Assembly (NCBI GenBank): GCA_022601135.1
Contig: JAHZJB010000107.1
Coordinates: 1 to 35,195, forward strand
DNA: 35,195 nt
Source: Actinomycetes bacterium
GTDB lineage: Bacteria; Actinomycetota; Actinomycetes; Mycobacteriales; Mycobacteriaceae
Reading direction: 5' to 3'
The position numbers and the translations under genes are program-made. Below the pieces are notes generated by a model. The model worked only from the letters and a program-made list of their open reading frames with translations, was not told where the DNA came from and ran no database searches. This document shows, in pieces, positions 1 through 8,944 of the stretch (positions within the stretch are counted from its first letter, which is position 1; each line of letters opens with the position of its first letter).

Positions 1-117
1 AAAGAAGCCCTGCGATGCCTAAAACGACACCTCGCCCGAACCGTCTACCGACGACTACACACCGATGAACACTCCCGCCAAACCGCACAACACACCCACA
101 CCAAAGCCGCAGCTTGA
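1..117 (+). CDS. IS110-family transposase, C-terminal end (cut by window edge)
   Basis: Frame 1 is open from the first base and stops with TGA at 115-117, giving 38 residues. It begins KEALRCLKRHLARTVYRRL, which resembles the conserved C-terminal tail of IS110/IS116/IS902 transposases, where a basic segment of this kind (R-C-L-K-R-H/Y-L-A-R) precedes the end of the protein. These are DEDD transposases with a C-terminal serine-containing domain, and they move circular intermediates guided by an element-encoded bridge RNA. Only the tail is present, so completeness and activity cannot be judged. The gene points towards the 3' end of the minus-strand gene at 147-629. Family assignment is from recalled sequence character, not a search. 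Confidence 0.72.
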   Translation, partial: KEALRCLKRHLARTVYRRLHTDEHSRQTAQHTHTKAAA

Positions 118-146
118 CATAGGAGCAATGCGCGCTCGCGGTGCGA
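1..146 (+). mobile_element. Right-hand end of an IS110-like insertion sequence (partial)
   Basis: The transposase tail is followed by only about 30 bases (118-146) before the stop codon of the next gene. IS110-group elements usually have a short 3' end and carry the bridge-RNA region at the other, longer end, so this fits a right end. IS110 elements lack long terminal inverted repeats, so the exact boundary cannot be placed. The stretch around 115-128 (TTGACATAGGAGC) looks like IS-internal non-coding sequence, and 146 is an upper limit set by the next gene. Confidence 0.5.
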
Positions 147-629
147 CTAGAGGAGTGATGCGGTGTCGGCCCGGCCGTCGCCGTCGCCGTCGCCGAGCCG
201 GATATCCCAACGACCGTCGCCGTCGGAGTCCACCCAGGCCACCCCCGCGCCGAACGCCCGATCGGCCAGCCCGTTGCCGTCGACATCGACCAACCGCTCC
301 ACCACTGCGCCGTCGCCGTCGAGGTCGACCGGTGCCGCCGACCCGCCGCCGGGATGCTCGACGCCGTCGAGGCCGAACCAGCGCAGTCCCCCGCCCCGAT
401 CCGCACTCACCGCCCAGGTACCCGTCCCGTCGTCGCCGACAAAGGTCTCGGCGACATCGTCATCGTCGCCGTCGAGCAGAGCGTGATCGGCGATGCCGTC
501 ACCATCCAGGTCGAACAGTATGTCGTCGGTCAGGCCATCGCGGTCCACGTCGACTCCGGCCACGGGCGAACCGCCGTCGATCGTCCACATGGTTGCCGAG
601 CCGTCGGGTTCGCCCAAGCAGTACTCCAT
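147..629 (-). CDS. Aspartate-rich repeat protein, Rv3906c-like (hypothetical)
   Basis: A 160-residue, very acidic protein built from repeated D-x-D-x-D-G units (for example DLDGDGIAD, DVDGNGLAD, DSDGDGRWD, DGDGDGRAD). Such units resemble calcium-binding loops of dockerin or thrombospondin type-3 repeats. No signal peptide or membrane segment is visible, so calcium binding is an inference from the motif only. The ATG at 629 lies 6 bases after the pcnA stop, so it is probably co-transcribed with pcnA, as recalled for Rv3906c in M. tuberculosis. The function is unknown. The C-terminus ends immediately before the IS110 remnant, so the last few residues may have been altered by the insertion. Confidence 0.75.
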   Translation of the reverse strand: MEYCLGEPDGSATMWTIDGGSPVAGVDVDRDGLTDDILFDLDGDGIADHALLDGDDDDVAETFVGDDGTGTWAVSADRGGGLRWFGLDGVEHPGGGSAAPVDLDGDGAVVERLVDVDGNGLADRAFGAGVAWVDSDGDGRWDIRLGDGDGDGRADTASLL

Positions 630-635
630 AACTGA

Positions 636-2144
636 TCAGACGCTGGGCGAACCGTTCTCGTTCCACCACTTCAGCAACTCCGCAACGGCGTCCTCGTGGC
701 TGAGCGGGCCACGATCCAGCCTGAGCTCCTTGAGGTGCCTCCACGCCCGGCCGACCTGCGGACCCGCCGGAATATCCAGGATGCGCATGATCTCGTTGCC
801 GTCGAGGTCCGGTCGCACCCTGGCCAGATCCTCCTCGGCGGCAAGCTCGTCAATGCGCTGCTCCAAGTCGTCGTAGTTCGCCTGCAGCCGCGCCGCGCGG
901 CGCTTGTTTCGGGTTGTGCAGTCGGCGCGCACCAGCTTGTGCAGCCGGTTCAGCAGCGGACCGGCATCGGTGACGTAGCGCCGCACCGCCGAGTCGGTCC
1001 ACCGGCCGCCGCTGTAGCCGTGGAATCTCAGATGCAGATAGACCAGTGCAGAAACGTCGTCGACCATCTGCTTGGAGTACTTGAGGGCCCGCATTCGCTT
1101 GCGGGTCATTTTCGCTCCGACCACCTCGTGGTGGTGGAAACTCACCCCACCATCGGGCTCGTATCTACGCGTCGCGGGCTTGCCGATGTCATGCAGCAGC
1201 GCCGCCCAGCGCAGTACCAGGTCGGGCGCACCGCCTTGCTCTCCGGGGTCGTCCCCCTCGCCCGAACCGGACCCCTCCAACTCGATGGCCTGCCGAAGCA
1301 CCGTCAACGAGTGCTGGTAGACGTCCTTGTGCTGATGATGCTCGTCGATCGCCATCCGCATCGCCCCGACCTCGGGCAGCACCACCTCACCCAGACCGGT
1401 CTGCACCATCAGGTCGATCCCGGCTACCGGATCGGCGCCCAACAACAACTTGTCCAGTTCGGCCGCCACCCGTTCAGCCGTGATCCTGCCCAGCTGCGGC
1501 GCCATCTCCTGGAGCGCGCGGCGCACCCGCGGCGCCACGGTGAAGCCGAGCTGAGCCACGAACCTGGCCGCGCGCAGCATTCGTAACGGGTCGTCGCCGA
1601 ACGACACCTCCGGCGCCGACGGTGTATCCAACAGACCGCCGTGCAGGGCGGCCAACCCGCCCAGCGGATCGAGGAACTCCGCGGGTCCCGCCGGGGTGAT
1701 GCGCACCGCCATGGCATTGATGGTGAAATCTCGCCGCACCAGGTCCTCGGCCAGGGTGGTGCCGAAGCGGACCTCGGGTTTTCGGGATACCTGGTCGTAG
1801 GTATCGGCGCGGAATGTGGTCAGCTCCAACCGGTCGGCACCTTTGCCAACGCCGATGGTGCCGAACTGGATACCGGTGTCCCACAGCGCATCCGCCCAGC
1901 CCCGCAACAGCCGCTGCATCTGTTCGGGACGAGCGTCGGTGGTCAGATCGAGATCGCAGCCCAGCCGCCCCAACAGCGCGTCCCGGACGCTTCCCCCCAC
2001 CAGATACAGCTGGTAGCCGTTGTCGGCAAAGAGTCGGCCGAGCGCCTGCAACACCTCGCCGTGCCGATTCAGCGACACCTGGGCCGCAGCGAGCAGCTCG
2101 GCAAGGCCGTCGCTGGGGACGCTCTTCGGACGGGGCTCGGGCAC
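636..2144 (-). CDS. pcnA: CCA-adding tRNA nucleotidyltransferase / poly(A) polymerase family
   Basis: A 502-residue class II nucleotidyltransferase that builds or repairs the 3' CCA of tRNAs in the cytoplasm. The head domain carries GGSVRD at residues 50-55 and the metal-binding DLD at 64-66, followed by [10 protein letters not shown] at 137-146, the family's second signature. A C-terminal HD domain has its His-Asp pair at 318-319 (LLHDIGKP). The GTG start at 2144 gives the conserved N-terminus and lies 8 bases downstream of TAGGCT, a TANNNT -10 element. No Shine-Dalgarno is evident, so a leaderless or near-leaderless transcript is likely. The M. tuberculosis protein is slightly shorter (about 480 residues). 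It is divergent from mutT4 and followed by the Asp-rich gene. The tRNA-Ile and tRNA-Ala genes in this window do not encode CCA and would need this enzyme. Confidence 0.93.
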   Translation of the reverse strand: MPEPRPKSVPSDGLAELLAAAQVSLNRHGEVLQALGRLFADNGYQLYLVGGSVRDALLGRLGCDLDLTTDARPEQMQRLLRGWADALWDTGIQFGTIGVGKGADRLELTTFRADTYDQVSRKPEVRFGTTLAEDLVRRDFTINAMAVRITPAGPAEFLDPLGGLAALHGGLLDTPSAPEVSFGDDPLRMLRAARFVAQLGFTVAPRVRRALQEMAPQLGRITAERVAAELDKLLLGADPVAGIDLMVQTGLGEVVLPEVGAMRMAIDEHHQHKDVYQHSLTVLRQAIELEGSGSGEGDDPGEQGGAPDLVLRWAALLHDIGKPATRRYEPDGGVSFHHHEVVGAKMTRKRMRALKYSKQMVDDVSALVYLHLRFHGYSGGRWTDSAVRRYVTDAGPLLNRLHKLVRADCTTRNKRRAARLQANYDDLEQRIDELAAEEDLARVRPDLDGNEIMRILDIPAGPQVGRAWRHLKELRLDRGPLSHEDAVAELLKWWNENGSPSV

Positions 2145-2152
2145 GTCCGGTG

Positions 2153-2158
2153 AGCCTA
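2153..2158 (-). promoter_or_regulatory. -10 element for a leaderless pcnA transcript
   Basis: On the minus strand TAGGCT matches the mycobacterial TANNNT consensus and ends 8 bases before the GTG start of pcnA at 2144. A start of transcription at the usual 6-9 base distance would fall on or beside the start codon. No convincing -35 is visible, which is common for mycobacterial SigA promoters. Confidence 0.5.
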
Positions 2159-2216
2159 CTGGTCACAGCCCGGTCACCGACCGGCGAGTAGGGCGGGGGC
2201 CGCTGTTCGTCCCCGC

Positions 2217-2222
2217 TACTAT
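2217..2222 (+). promoter_or_regulatory. -10 element for a leaderless mutT4 transcript
   Basis: TACTAT (TANNNT) is followed by 7 bases and then the GTG at 2230, so transcription would begin at the first base of the coding sequence. There is no Shine-Dalgarno before this GTG. Together with the pcnA element, it makes a compact divergent promoter pair within 85 bases. Confidence 0.55.
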
Positions 2223-2229
2223 CGCTTGG

Positions 2230-3015
2230 GTGTCGGCCGGCGAGCAGCCCAAACCCCGACGGCGCCGCGGCCGGCGCCGCGGACGACGCTCGCCAGGCCC
2301 GCCCGAGGCGGGAGCCGACCAGTCCGCAGGGCACCGTCAGCACGATCCGTCCAGCGTCGGAAGTGATCAGCCCGCCCCCTCTCCCAAGACGCAGAAAGCA
2401 CGCCCCCGACGCCCTCCCAGCCGGCTCCGCACCGTGCACGAGACCTCCGCCGGCGGCCTGGTGATCGACGGTATCGACGGTCCCAAGGACAGCCAGGTCG
2501 CGGCGTTGATCGGCCGCATCGACCGGCGTGGACGAATGCTGTGGTCGCTGCCCAAAGGGCACATCGAGATGGGCGAGACGGCCGAACAGACCGCGATTCG
2601 CGAAGTCGCCGAAGAGACCGGCATTCGGGGCAGCGTCTTGGCGGCGTTGGGGAGCATCGACTACTGGTTCGTCACCGAAGGCAGGCGCGTGCACAAGACC
2701 GTGCACCATTACTTGATGCGCTTCCTCGACGGCGAACTCTCCGACGAAGATCTCGAAGTCACCGAAGTGGCCTGGGTGCCGTTGGGCGACCTACCCTCGC
2801 GGCTGGCCTACGCCGACGAACGGCGGCTGGCCGAGGTTGCCGACGAGATGATCCAGACGCTGCAGTCGGACGGGCCCGGTGCACTGCCCCCACTACCCCG
2901 AACGACCCCCCGGCGGCGCGGGCAGACCCACTCGCACACCCGTAAGCATCGGCGCGACCCCACCGCTCAACCACAGCCCGGCAGGCGGACGAACGGCTGC
3001 GGACCGGGGCCGTGA
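2230..3015 (+). CDS. mutT4: NUDIX hydrolase MutT4
   Basis: A 261-residue NUDIX-family phosphohydrolase. The NUDIX box spans about residues 110-132: it opens with GHIEMGE and ends REVAEETGI, with all the expected Glu residues. These bind the metal that hydrolyses nucleoside diphosphate-X substrates. An Arg/Gly-rich N-terminus (residues 10-20, [11 protein letters not shown]) precedes the domain and is shared with Rv3908. The frame is open further upstream, but GTG 2230 matches the recalled M. tuberculosis N-terminus (VSDGEQ...) and fits the leaderless promoter. The C-terminal tail after about residue 215 is Pro/Arg-rich and low in complexity. The substrate (oxidised nucleotides or others) cannot be told from sequence. 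The stop codon overlaps the GTG of the next gene (GTGA), which suggests translational coupling. Confidence 0.88.
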   Translation: MSAGEQPKPRRRRGRRRGRRSPGPPEAGADQSAGHRQHDPSSVGSDQPAPSPKTQKARPRRPPSRLRTVHETSAGGLVIDGIDGPKDSQVAALIGRIDRRGRMLWSLPKGHIEMGETAEQTAIREVAEETGIRGSVLAALGSIDYWFVTEGRRVHKTVHHYLMRFLDGELSDEDLEVTEVAWVPLGDLPSRLAYADERRLAEVADEMIQTLQSDGPGALPPLPRTTPRRRGQTHSHTRKHRRDPTAQPQPGRRTNGCGPGP

Positions 3016-5432
3016 ACGGGCCGCCCGCACGGATGCTCGCCGCAGTACTCACGCTGCTGGTCGCCGTGCTACCCCTGGCCGGCTGCGGCATGGCCGCCGC
3101 CCAGCCGGGTGGCATGCCCTTCCTGCACGTGCAGATCGAAAGCGTCACCCCTGACGTCGTCACCACGACCAGTGAGCCGCTGGTGACCATTGCCGGCACG
3201 ATCAGCAACGTGGGCGACCGTGCCGTCCGCGATGTGGTGGTGCGGCTCGAAAACGCCGCGGCCGTCTCGTCCTCGAGCGCGCTGCGCACCGATCTGTTCG
3301 GCGACGTCAACCAGTATCAGGCGGTCGCCGATTTCATCACCGTGGCGCCGGAAATCGCGCGCGGGCAAGAGGTTCCGTTCAGGTTGACCTATCCGTTGCG
3401 GTCGGCCGATAGTCCCTCACTGGACATCGAGACCCCCGGCATCTACCCCATCATGATCAACATCAACGGCACCCCCGACTATGGGGCACCCGCCCGGCTC
3501 GACGACTCGCGTTTTCTCCTGCCGGTGCTCGGGGTGCCACCGGATGAGGCTGCCGAGGCCGGCGACACCGAGGTGCTGAACTCCGCCGTGCCCCCGGACA
3601 TCACCCGTCCGGTCGCGTTGACGATGTTCTGGCCGCTGGCCGACCGGCCGAGGCTGGCCGCCGGAGTTCCCGGCGGCACCACGCCCGTTCGTCTGATCGA
3701 CGACGACCTCGCGACCTCGCTGGCCATCGGCGGGCGCCTGGAAATCCTCCTGAGCGCCGTCGAATTCGCCACCAGTCCCGAGGTCAATCCCGGCGGGGTG
3801 ATCACCCCCGCGCTGTGTCTGGCCATCGACCCTGACCTGCTCGTCACGGTCAACGCAATGACGGCCGGCTACGTCGTCAACGACACCTCCGACGCAGGGC
3901 CGGGCACGCCGACGCATCCGGGTACCGGCCAGCAAGCCGCCGTCGATTGGCTCGACAGGCTCAAGGCGCTGGCGCAACGCATGTGCGTGGCCGCTACGAC
4001 CTACGCCCAGGCCGACCTCGACGCGCTGCACCGAGTTGCCAACCCGGGGCTATCGGCCAGCGCGACCATCGGGGCGGCCAACCTCGTCGACCAGATCCTC
4101 GGGGTGACCTCGACCCGCGGCGCCACCCTGGTCGGCGACGGACCGTTGACCGGGCCTGCGGTCCGGCTGCTCTCCCGACAGGGGCGCACGGTGGCGATCG
4201 GCGCCGCCGACCTGACAGGGCCGGGCAGGTCCGACGGCGGCGCACCCGAGACCGCCGACACTGCACCGGTGCGCTACACGCCCGCCGTCGTTGCGGCGCC
4301 GTTCGATCCCGCGGTGGGGGCGGCCCTGGCCGGCCTGGGTCCCACCCCCGAATCGCCGTCCTACCTGGACCCTTCGCTGGGCGCCGCGCTCAAACAGGAG
4401 ACCGAGGTGGCGCGGCGCCAGAACGCACTCGCCTCGCTGCTGTGGCGAAGCCTGGAGCCCGGCGCCGTGCCGCGAACCCAGATCCTGATGCCGCCACTGC
4501 GATGGAACCTGTCAGCCCAGGATGCACGGGTAATCCTGACCACGGTGGCGACCAGTATCCGGGCCGGACTCTCGAAGCCGCGCCCGCTGACCGCGCTGAT
4601 CGAGGAGTCCAACGCGGTAACCGAGTCCGCTCCGCTGCCGTCGGGACCGCTGGGCAACCCGCGAGGACGTTTCGACGACGGTGTCGTGTCGGGCATCGCC
4701 ACCGTGACCGGCCGGCTCCAAGGTTTGACCGCGGCGCTGACCACCGATGCGCGCACCGGACAAACCGGCGGACAATATACGGCGCCGTTGCGCGAGGATC
4801 TGCTTCGTGCGCTAAGCCTTTCGGTGCCGCCCGATGCCCGCAACGGGCTGGCGCAGCAACGGCTCACAACCGTAGGCCGGTCGGTGGAGGGTCTGTTCAA
4901 CGCTGTCTCCATCGTCAACCCCGGGGGCTCGTACACGCTGGCGACCGAACGCAGCCCGCTACCGCTGGCCCTTCGCAATGACCTACCGGTGCCGATCCGG
5001 GTACGGCTGGACATCGACGCGCCGCCCGGAATGACGGTCACCGACCCCGGCGAGATCGTGTTGCCGCCCGGCTACCTTCCGGTGAAGGTTCCTATCGAGG
5101 TGCATTTCACTCAGCGGGTGGCGGTGGACGTCACGCTCCGGACCGCCGACGGTCTCCCCCTCGGTGAACCGGTCCGATTGTCTGTGCACTCCAACGCCTA
5201 CGGCAAGGTCCTGTTCTTCATCACGCTCTCCGCCGGCGCAGTATTGGTCCTGCTGGCGGGTCGACGACTGTGGCACCGGTTCCGCGGCCAACCCGATCGA
5301 GCCGATCTGGACCGCCCCGATCCGATCGAGGTGGCGCTGGCCTATGGCGACGACGAGGTCGACCCGCGGCCGCAGGCCGCCGGCGCACCGATACGCCCGG
5401 CCAGAACGGCACCCGGCAGCAATCGTGACTAG
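3012..5432 (+). CDS. DUF6049-type secreted/membrane-anchored protein, Rv3909-like
   Basis: An 806-residue protein of unknown function. It starts with a hydrophobic export signal (about residues 9-24) ending L22-A23-G24-C25, which is lipobox-like, so it may be a lipoprotein. A single membrane helix near the C-terminus (about residues 732-752) is followed by a basic stop-transfer stretch and a short acidic cytoplasmic tail. Most of the chain should therefore lie outside the membrane. The region at about 650-720 looks like a beta-sandwich segment. The GTG start overlaps the mutT4 stop, and the last 8 bases overlap the murJ start, so the three genes are probably translated together. Its place before murJ suggests a cell-envelope role; this is inference from position. 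A lipid anchor plus a C-terminal helix would be unusual, and the signal may instead be an ordinary one. Confidence 0.82.
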   Translation: MNGPPARMLAAVLTLLVAVLPLAGCGMAAAQPGGMPFLHVQIESVTPDVVTTTSEPLVTIAGTISNVGDRAVRDVVVRLENAAAVSSSSALRTDLFGDVNQYQAVADFITVAPEIARGQEVPFRLTYPLRSADSPSLDIETPGIYPIMININGTPDYGAPARLDDSRFLLPVLGVPPDEAAEAGDTEVLNSAVPPDITRPVALTMFWPLADRPRLAAGVPGGTTPVRLIDDDLATSLAIGGRLEILLSAVEFATSPEVNPGGVITPALCLAIDPDLLVTVNAMTAGYVVNDTSDAGPGTPTHPGTGQQAAVDWLDRLKALAQRMCVAATTYAQADLDALHRVANPGLSASATIGAANLVDQILGVTSTRGATLVGDGPLTGPAVRLLSRQGRTVAIGAADLTGPGRSDGGAPETADTAPVRYTPAVVAAPFDPAVGAALAGLGPTPESPSYLDPSLGAALKQETEVARRQNALASLLWRSLEPGAVPRTQILMPPLRWNLSAQDARVILTTVATSIRAGLSKPRPLTALIEESNAVTESAPLPSGPLGNPRGRFDDGVVSGIATVTGRLQGLTAALTTDARTGQTGGQYTAPLREDLLRALSLSVPPDARNGLAQQRLTTVGRSVEGLFNAVSIVNPGGSYTLATERSPLPLALRNDLPVPIRVRLDIDAPPGMTVTDPGEIVLPPGYLPVKVPIEVHFTQRVAVDVTLRTADGLPLGEPVRLSVHSNAYGKVLFFITLSAGAVLVLLAGRRLWHRFRGQPDRADLDRPDPIEVALAYGDDEVDPRPQAAGAPIRPARTAPGSNRD

Positions 5433-8400
5433 CCCGGACCGCCCGGCTCCACGCACCGAGCTCTCCGACTCCGCGGTCGTATCGAGATCGTGGGGTATGG
5501 CCGCAGCCACCCTGGTCAGCAGGCTCACCGGCTTCGCCCGGATCGTGTTGCTCGCCGCAATCTTGGGCGCCGCGCTGTCCAGCGCGTTCACCGTGGCCAA
5601 CCAGCTTCCCAATCTGATAGCCGCGCTGGTCCTCGAGGCGACGTTCACGGCGATCTTCGTTCCGGTGCTCGCGCGCGCTGAGCGCGACGATCCCGACGGC
5701 GGCGCCGCGTTCGTCCGTCGGCTTCTCACGCTGGCAACCACGCTGCTGCTGGTGGTCACCCTGGCCTCGACACTGGCGGCGCCGCTGCTGGTCGACCTGA
5801 TGCTGGGTTCGGACCCGCTGGTGAATCGGCCCCTCACCACAGCGTTCGCCTACCTGCTGCTGCCACAGATCATCTTCTACGGGTTGTCGTCGGTGTTCAT
5901 GGCGATCCTGAACACCCGCAACATCTTCGGACCACCGGCATGGGCGCCGGTAGTGAACAACGTCGTCGCCATCCTCACCCTGGGGCTCTACCTCCTGGTA
6001 CCGGGCGAACTCTCGATCGACCCCGTCGAGATGGGCAACGCCAAACTGCTGGTGCTCGGGATCGGCACCACCCTCGGCGTGGTCGCCCAGGCCGCAGTGC
6101 TGTTCGCCGCGATCCGGGCCCAGCGGGTGAGCCTGCGCCCGCTGTGGGGTATCGACGCTCGCCTCAAGCGGTTCGGCATGATGGCCCTGGCGATGGTGCT
6201 GTACGTGCTCATCAGCCAGATCGGCTTGGTCGTCGGAAACCAGATCGCCAGTGCCGCAGCCGCATCCGGTCCCGCCATCTACAACTACACGTGGCTGGTC
6301 CTGCAGTTGCCGTTCGGCATTATCGGTGTCACGGTGCTGACCGTCGTGATGCCCCGGCTGTCACGCAATGCCGCGGCCGACAACGGCCCGGCGGTGCTGG
6401 CCGACCTGTCCCTGGCGACCCGGCTGACCATGGTGACACTGATCCCGATCGTGGCGATGATGACGGTTGGCGGACCGGCAATCGGCAGCGCATTGTTTGC
6501 CTACGGCAACTTCGGCGAAGTGGACGCCGGCTACCTCGGTATGGCGATCACCCTGTCGGCGTTCACCCTCATCCCCTACGCGCTGGTCCTACTGCAGCTC
6601 CGAGTGTTCTACGCGCGCCAGGAACCCTGGACCCCGATCGTGCTGATCATCGTGATCACGGTGGTGAAGATCGCCGCTTCGCTGGCGGCTCCACACCTCA
6701 CCGACGACCCGGACCTGGTCGCCGGCTACCTGGGCCTGGCCAACGGCCTTGGTTTCCTGGCCGGCGCGACGGTCGGCTACTTCCTGTTGCGCACCCGCCT
6801 CGACCCACCCGGTGGGCGGCTGATCAGCCCCGACGTCGTTCGCACGATCCTCGTGACGATCGCGGGATCGCTGGCCGCCGGCCTCACCGCGCACGTCATC
6901 GACCAGTTCCTTGGCCTGGCGGACCTCACCATCCGATGGGGGGGCCTCGGCTCGCTGCTGCGGTTGTCGGTGCTCGGGGTCGTGATGGCCCCAATCGTTG
7001 CCGCGGTATTGCTCGGCGCCGGAGTGCCCGACGCGCGTGCGGCGCTGGGTGCGGTGCGCCGGCGACTGCGACCCCGCCCGCCACAGACCCCGGCGCCGCA
7101 GCCTCCGGTCCGTCGACGTGAGTCGGGCGGCCTCCCGTACCCTGATCAGAGGAATTCGTCGGCTGCGCTGGCCGGCGAATCGAGGAGGAAAGGATCTGCG
7201 GTGAGCGACGAATCCGCTGGCGGGTCTCCTTCGGGACCGGGCTCCCCCGGTCTATCCCAGACCACCCGCATCGCTCGTCCCTCGGCTGATGACTTCCAGC
7301 CGGACGTACCGGAAACGTTCGGGGCGCATGGGACCCCGTCCGCGTTCGATCCGCTCCGGGAACCGCCCGGCGAAGCCGCGAACGGCACCGGGGACGTTCA
7401 ACTGATTCCCGGTGCGATGATCGCCAAGAACCGCTACCGGCTTCTGGTCTGTCACGGAGGCCCGCCGCACCTACAGTTCTGGCAGGCCCTCGACACCGCC
7501 CTCGACCGGCAGGTGGCGCTCACATTCGTCGGTCCCGGCGGGACGCTTTCCGACCAGCAGGTGCAGGAAATCCTGTCCCGCACCCAGCGGCTGAGCACCC
7601 TCAACATGCCCGGTGTGGCACGCGTGCTTGATGTCACCAGCGCCGGTTCCGGTGGCCTGGTGGTCTCGGAGTGGATCCGGGGCGGCTCGCTGGCCGAGGT
7701 CGCCGATACCTCACCCTCCCCGATCGGCGGCGCCCGGGCGATCCATTCCCTGGCGGCCGCCGCCGATGCCGCGCACCGCAGCGGCGCGGCGCTGTCGGTG
7801 GACCATCCCAGCCGGATCCGGGTCAGCATCGACGGCGACGTGGCGCTCGCGTTCCCCGCGACGATGCCCGACGCCACGCCCGAAGAGGACATTCGCGGGA
7901 TCGGTGCGGCGCTGTATGCGCTTCTGACCGATCGGTGGCCGCTGCCCGAATCGGGTGAACCCAGCGGGCTCGCTCCGGCGGAATCCGACGCCGCGGGGCA
8001 GCCCATCGAACCCCGCGCCACCGACCGCGACATCCCGTTCCAGATCTCGGCCGCCGCATCGCACGCCGTTCAGAAGGGCGGCGGGATTCGTAGCGCGCCC
8101 ACTCTGCTGAACCTGCTGCAGCAGGCCACCGCGATCGCCGACCGCACCGATCATGTCCCCCCGGCCCAGGCCCCCGCACCGGCAGCCCGCAACCCGGGGT
8201 GGCTCAGTTCGGCAACCGACCCCGAGTCGGCGCTGCGCCGGCGCAAAGGGCTCATGATCGGACTCGGGGTCGCCGCCGCGGTCATCGTCGTCGTGCTGGT
8301 TGTGTTGGCGACGGTGCTGGGCCGGATCTTCGGTGGTGTCGGCGACGGACTGGGCGGCGAGGAACTCGGCCTGAACGCACCGTCGTCAGCAGAGACCGAG

Positions 8401-8868
8401 GCGTCCGGTGGTGCCGGATCTGTGATCAAACCTATTCGCGCAACGGTCTTTTCGCCCGGGGGCGAAGCCGATGCGCCGAAGCTGGCCGGGCTCGCGATCG
8501 ACGGCGACCCCACAACGGTCTGGCCCACCGACACCTATTCCGATGCCACTCCGTTCCCCAACTTCAAGAACGGCCTCGGGCTGATGCTCCAGCTGGCAAA
8601 GCCTGCCACTCTCGGGTCCGTCACCATCAACGTCAACAGCACCGGTACCGCCGTGCAGATCCGGTCCTCACCCACAGCCACCCCGTCGTCGTTGGACGAC
8701 ACGACGGTCCTCAAGTCAGCCACCCCGTTGAAACCGGGTTCGAACACCATCCAGGTGGACGACGCCCCGCCGACATCGAACGTGCTCGTGTGGATATCCA
8801 CCCTTGGCTCGGTGGACGGTGAGAGCCGCACCGACGTCTCGGAGATCACGCTCAAGGCCGCCTCCTGA
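5425..8868 (+). CDS. murJ: MurJ/MviN lipid II flippase fused to a pseudokinase and extracellular domain
   Basis: A 1147-residue, three-part protein. Residues about 10-530 form the polytopic MviN/MurJ domain (SRSWGMAAATLVSRLTGFAR start; about 14 helices), which moves lipid II across the membrane. Residues about 664-910 form a kinase-like domain without catalytic residues: the usual VAxK is VALT, and the HRD loop reads VDHPSRIRVS. A single helix lies at about 942-971, and the last 150 residues form an exported discoidin-like domain. In M. tuberculosis the pseudokinase is phosphorylated by PknB and then binds FhaA (established for Rv3910). GTG 5425 overlaps the preceding gene by 8 bases and gives an N-terminus before the conserved TELSDSAVVSRSWGM stretch. 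A strong internal ribosome binding site and GTG at 7201 lie in the linker between flippase and pseudokinase. Confidence 0.92.
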   Translation: MTSPDRPAPRTELSDSAVVSRSWGMAAATLVSRLTGFARIVLLAAILGAALSSAFTVANQLPNLIAALVLEATFTAIFVPVLARAERDDPDGGAAFVRRLLTLATTLLLVVTLASTLAAPLLVDLMLGSDPLVNRPLTTAFAYLLLPQIIFYGLSSVFMAILNTRNIFGPPAWAPVVNNVVAILTLGLYLLVPGELSIDPVEMGNAKLLVLGIGTTLGVVAQAAVLFAAIRAQRVSLRPLWGIDARLKRFGMMALAMVLYVLISQIGLVVGNQIASAAAASGPAIYNYTWLVLQLPFGIIGVTVLTVVMPRLSRNAAADNGPAVLADLSLATRLTMVTLIPIVAMMTVGGPAIGSALFAYGNFGEVDAGYLGMAITLSAFTLIPYALVLLQLRVFYARQEPWTPIVLIIVITVVKIAASLAAPHLTDDPDLVAGYLGLANGLGFLAGATVGYFLLRTRLDPPGGRLISPDVVRTILVTIAGSLAAGLTAHVIDQFLGLADLTIRWGGLGSLLRLSVLGVVMAPIVAAVLLGAGVPDARAALGAVRRRLRPRPPQTPAPQPPVRRRESGGLPYPDQRNSSAALAGESRRKGSAVSDESAGGSPSGPGSPGLSQTTRIARPSADDFQPDVPETFGAHGTPSAFDPLREPPGEAANGTGDVQLIPGAMIAKNRYRLLVCHGGPPHLQFWQALDTALDRQVALTFVGPGGTLSDQQVQEILSRTQRLSTLNMPGVARVLDVTSAGSGGLVVSEWIRGGSLAEVADTSPSPIGGARAIHSLAAAADAAHRSGAALSVDHPSRIRVSIDGDVALAFPATMPDATPEEDIRGIGAALYALLTDRWPLPESGEPSGLAPAESDAAGQPIEPRATDRDIPFQISAAASHAVQKGGGIRSAPTLLNLLQQATAIADRTDHVPPAQAPAPAARNPGWLSSATDPESALRRRKGLMIGLGVAAAVIVVVLVVLATVLGRIFGGVGDGLGGEELGLNAPSSAETEASGGAGSVIKPIRATVFSPGGEADAPKLAGLAIDGDPTTVWPTDTYSDATPFPNFKNGLGLMLQLAKPATLGSVTINVNSTGTAVQIRSSPTATPSSLDDTTVLKSATPLKPGSNTIQVDDAPPTSNVLVWISTLGSVDGESRTDVSEITLKAAS
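7138..7203 (+). promoter_or_regulatory. Internal promoter-like element, strong RBS and in-frame GTG inside murJ
   Basis: Inside murJ, TACCCT at 7138-7143 fits TANNNT. A near-ideal Shine-Dalgarno AGGAGGAAAGGA lies at 7183-7194, and an in-frame GTG follows at 7201. That start would give a 555-residue product containing only the linker, pseudokinase, single helix and exported domain. The purine-rich stretch stands out because most starts in this operon have no or weak ribosome binding sites. Use of the start is inference. Confidence 0.45.
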
Positions 8869-8932
8869 CGTTCTCGCCGGCGGCCCCGGACTACCGTGGC
8901 AACTGGTGTCCAAAGCCCCCCGCGCCGCCGAT

Positions 8933-8938
8933 TAGTGT
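8933..8938 (+). promoter_or_regulatory. -10 element for a leaderless sigM transcript
   Basis: TAGTGT (TANNNT) lies 6 bases before the sigM GTG at 8945, and no Shine-Dalgarno is present. Transcription would start at or within a base or two of the start codon. No clear ECF-type GGAAC -35 is found at the right distance, so autoregulation by SigM is not supported by this element. Confidence 0.5.
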
Positions 8939-8944
8939 TGGCCT

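Noticed and set aside
696..1586. 296-codon plus-strand frame opposite pcnA
   Set aside because: Low-complexity, His/Arg/Gln-rich translation with no family features; pcnA on the minus strand explains the region.
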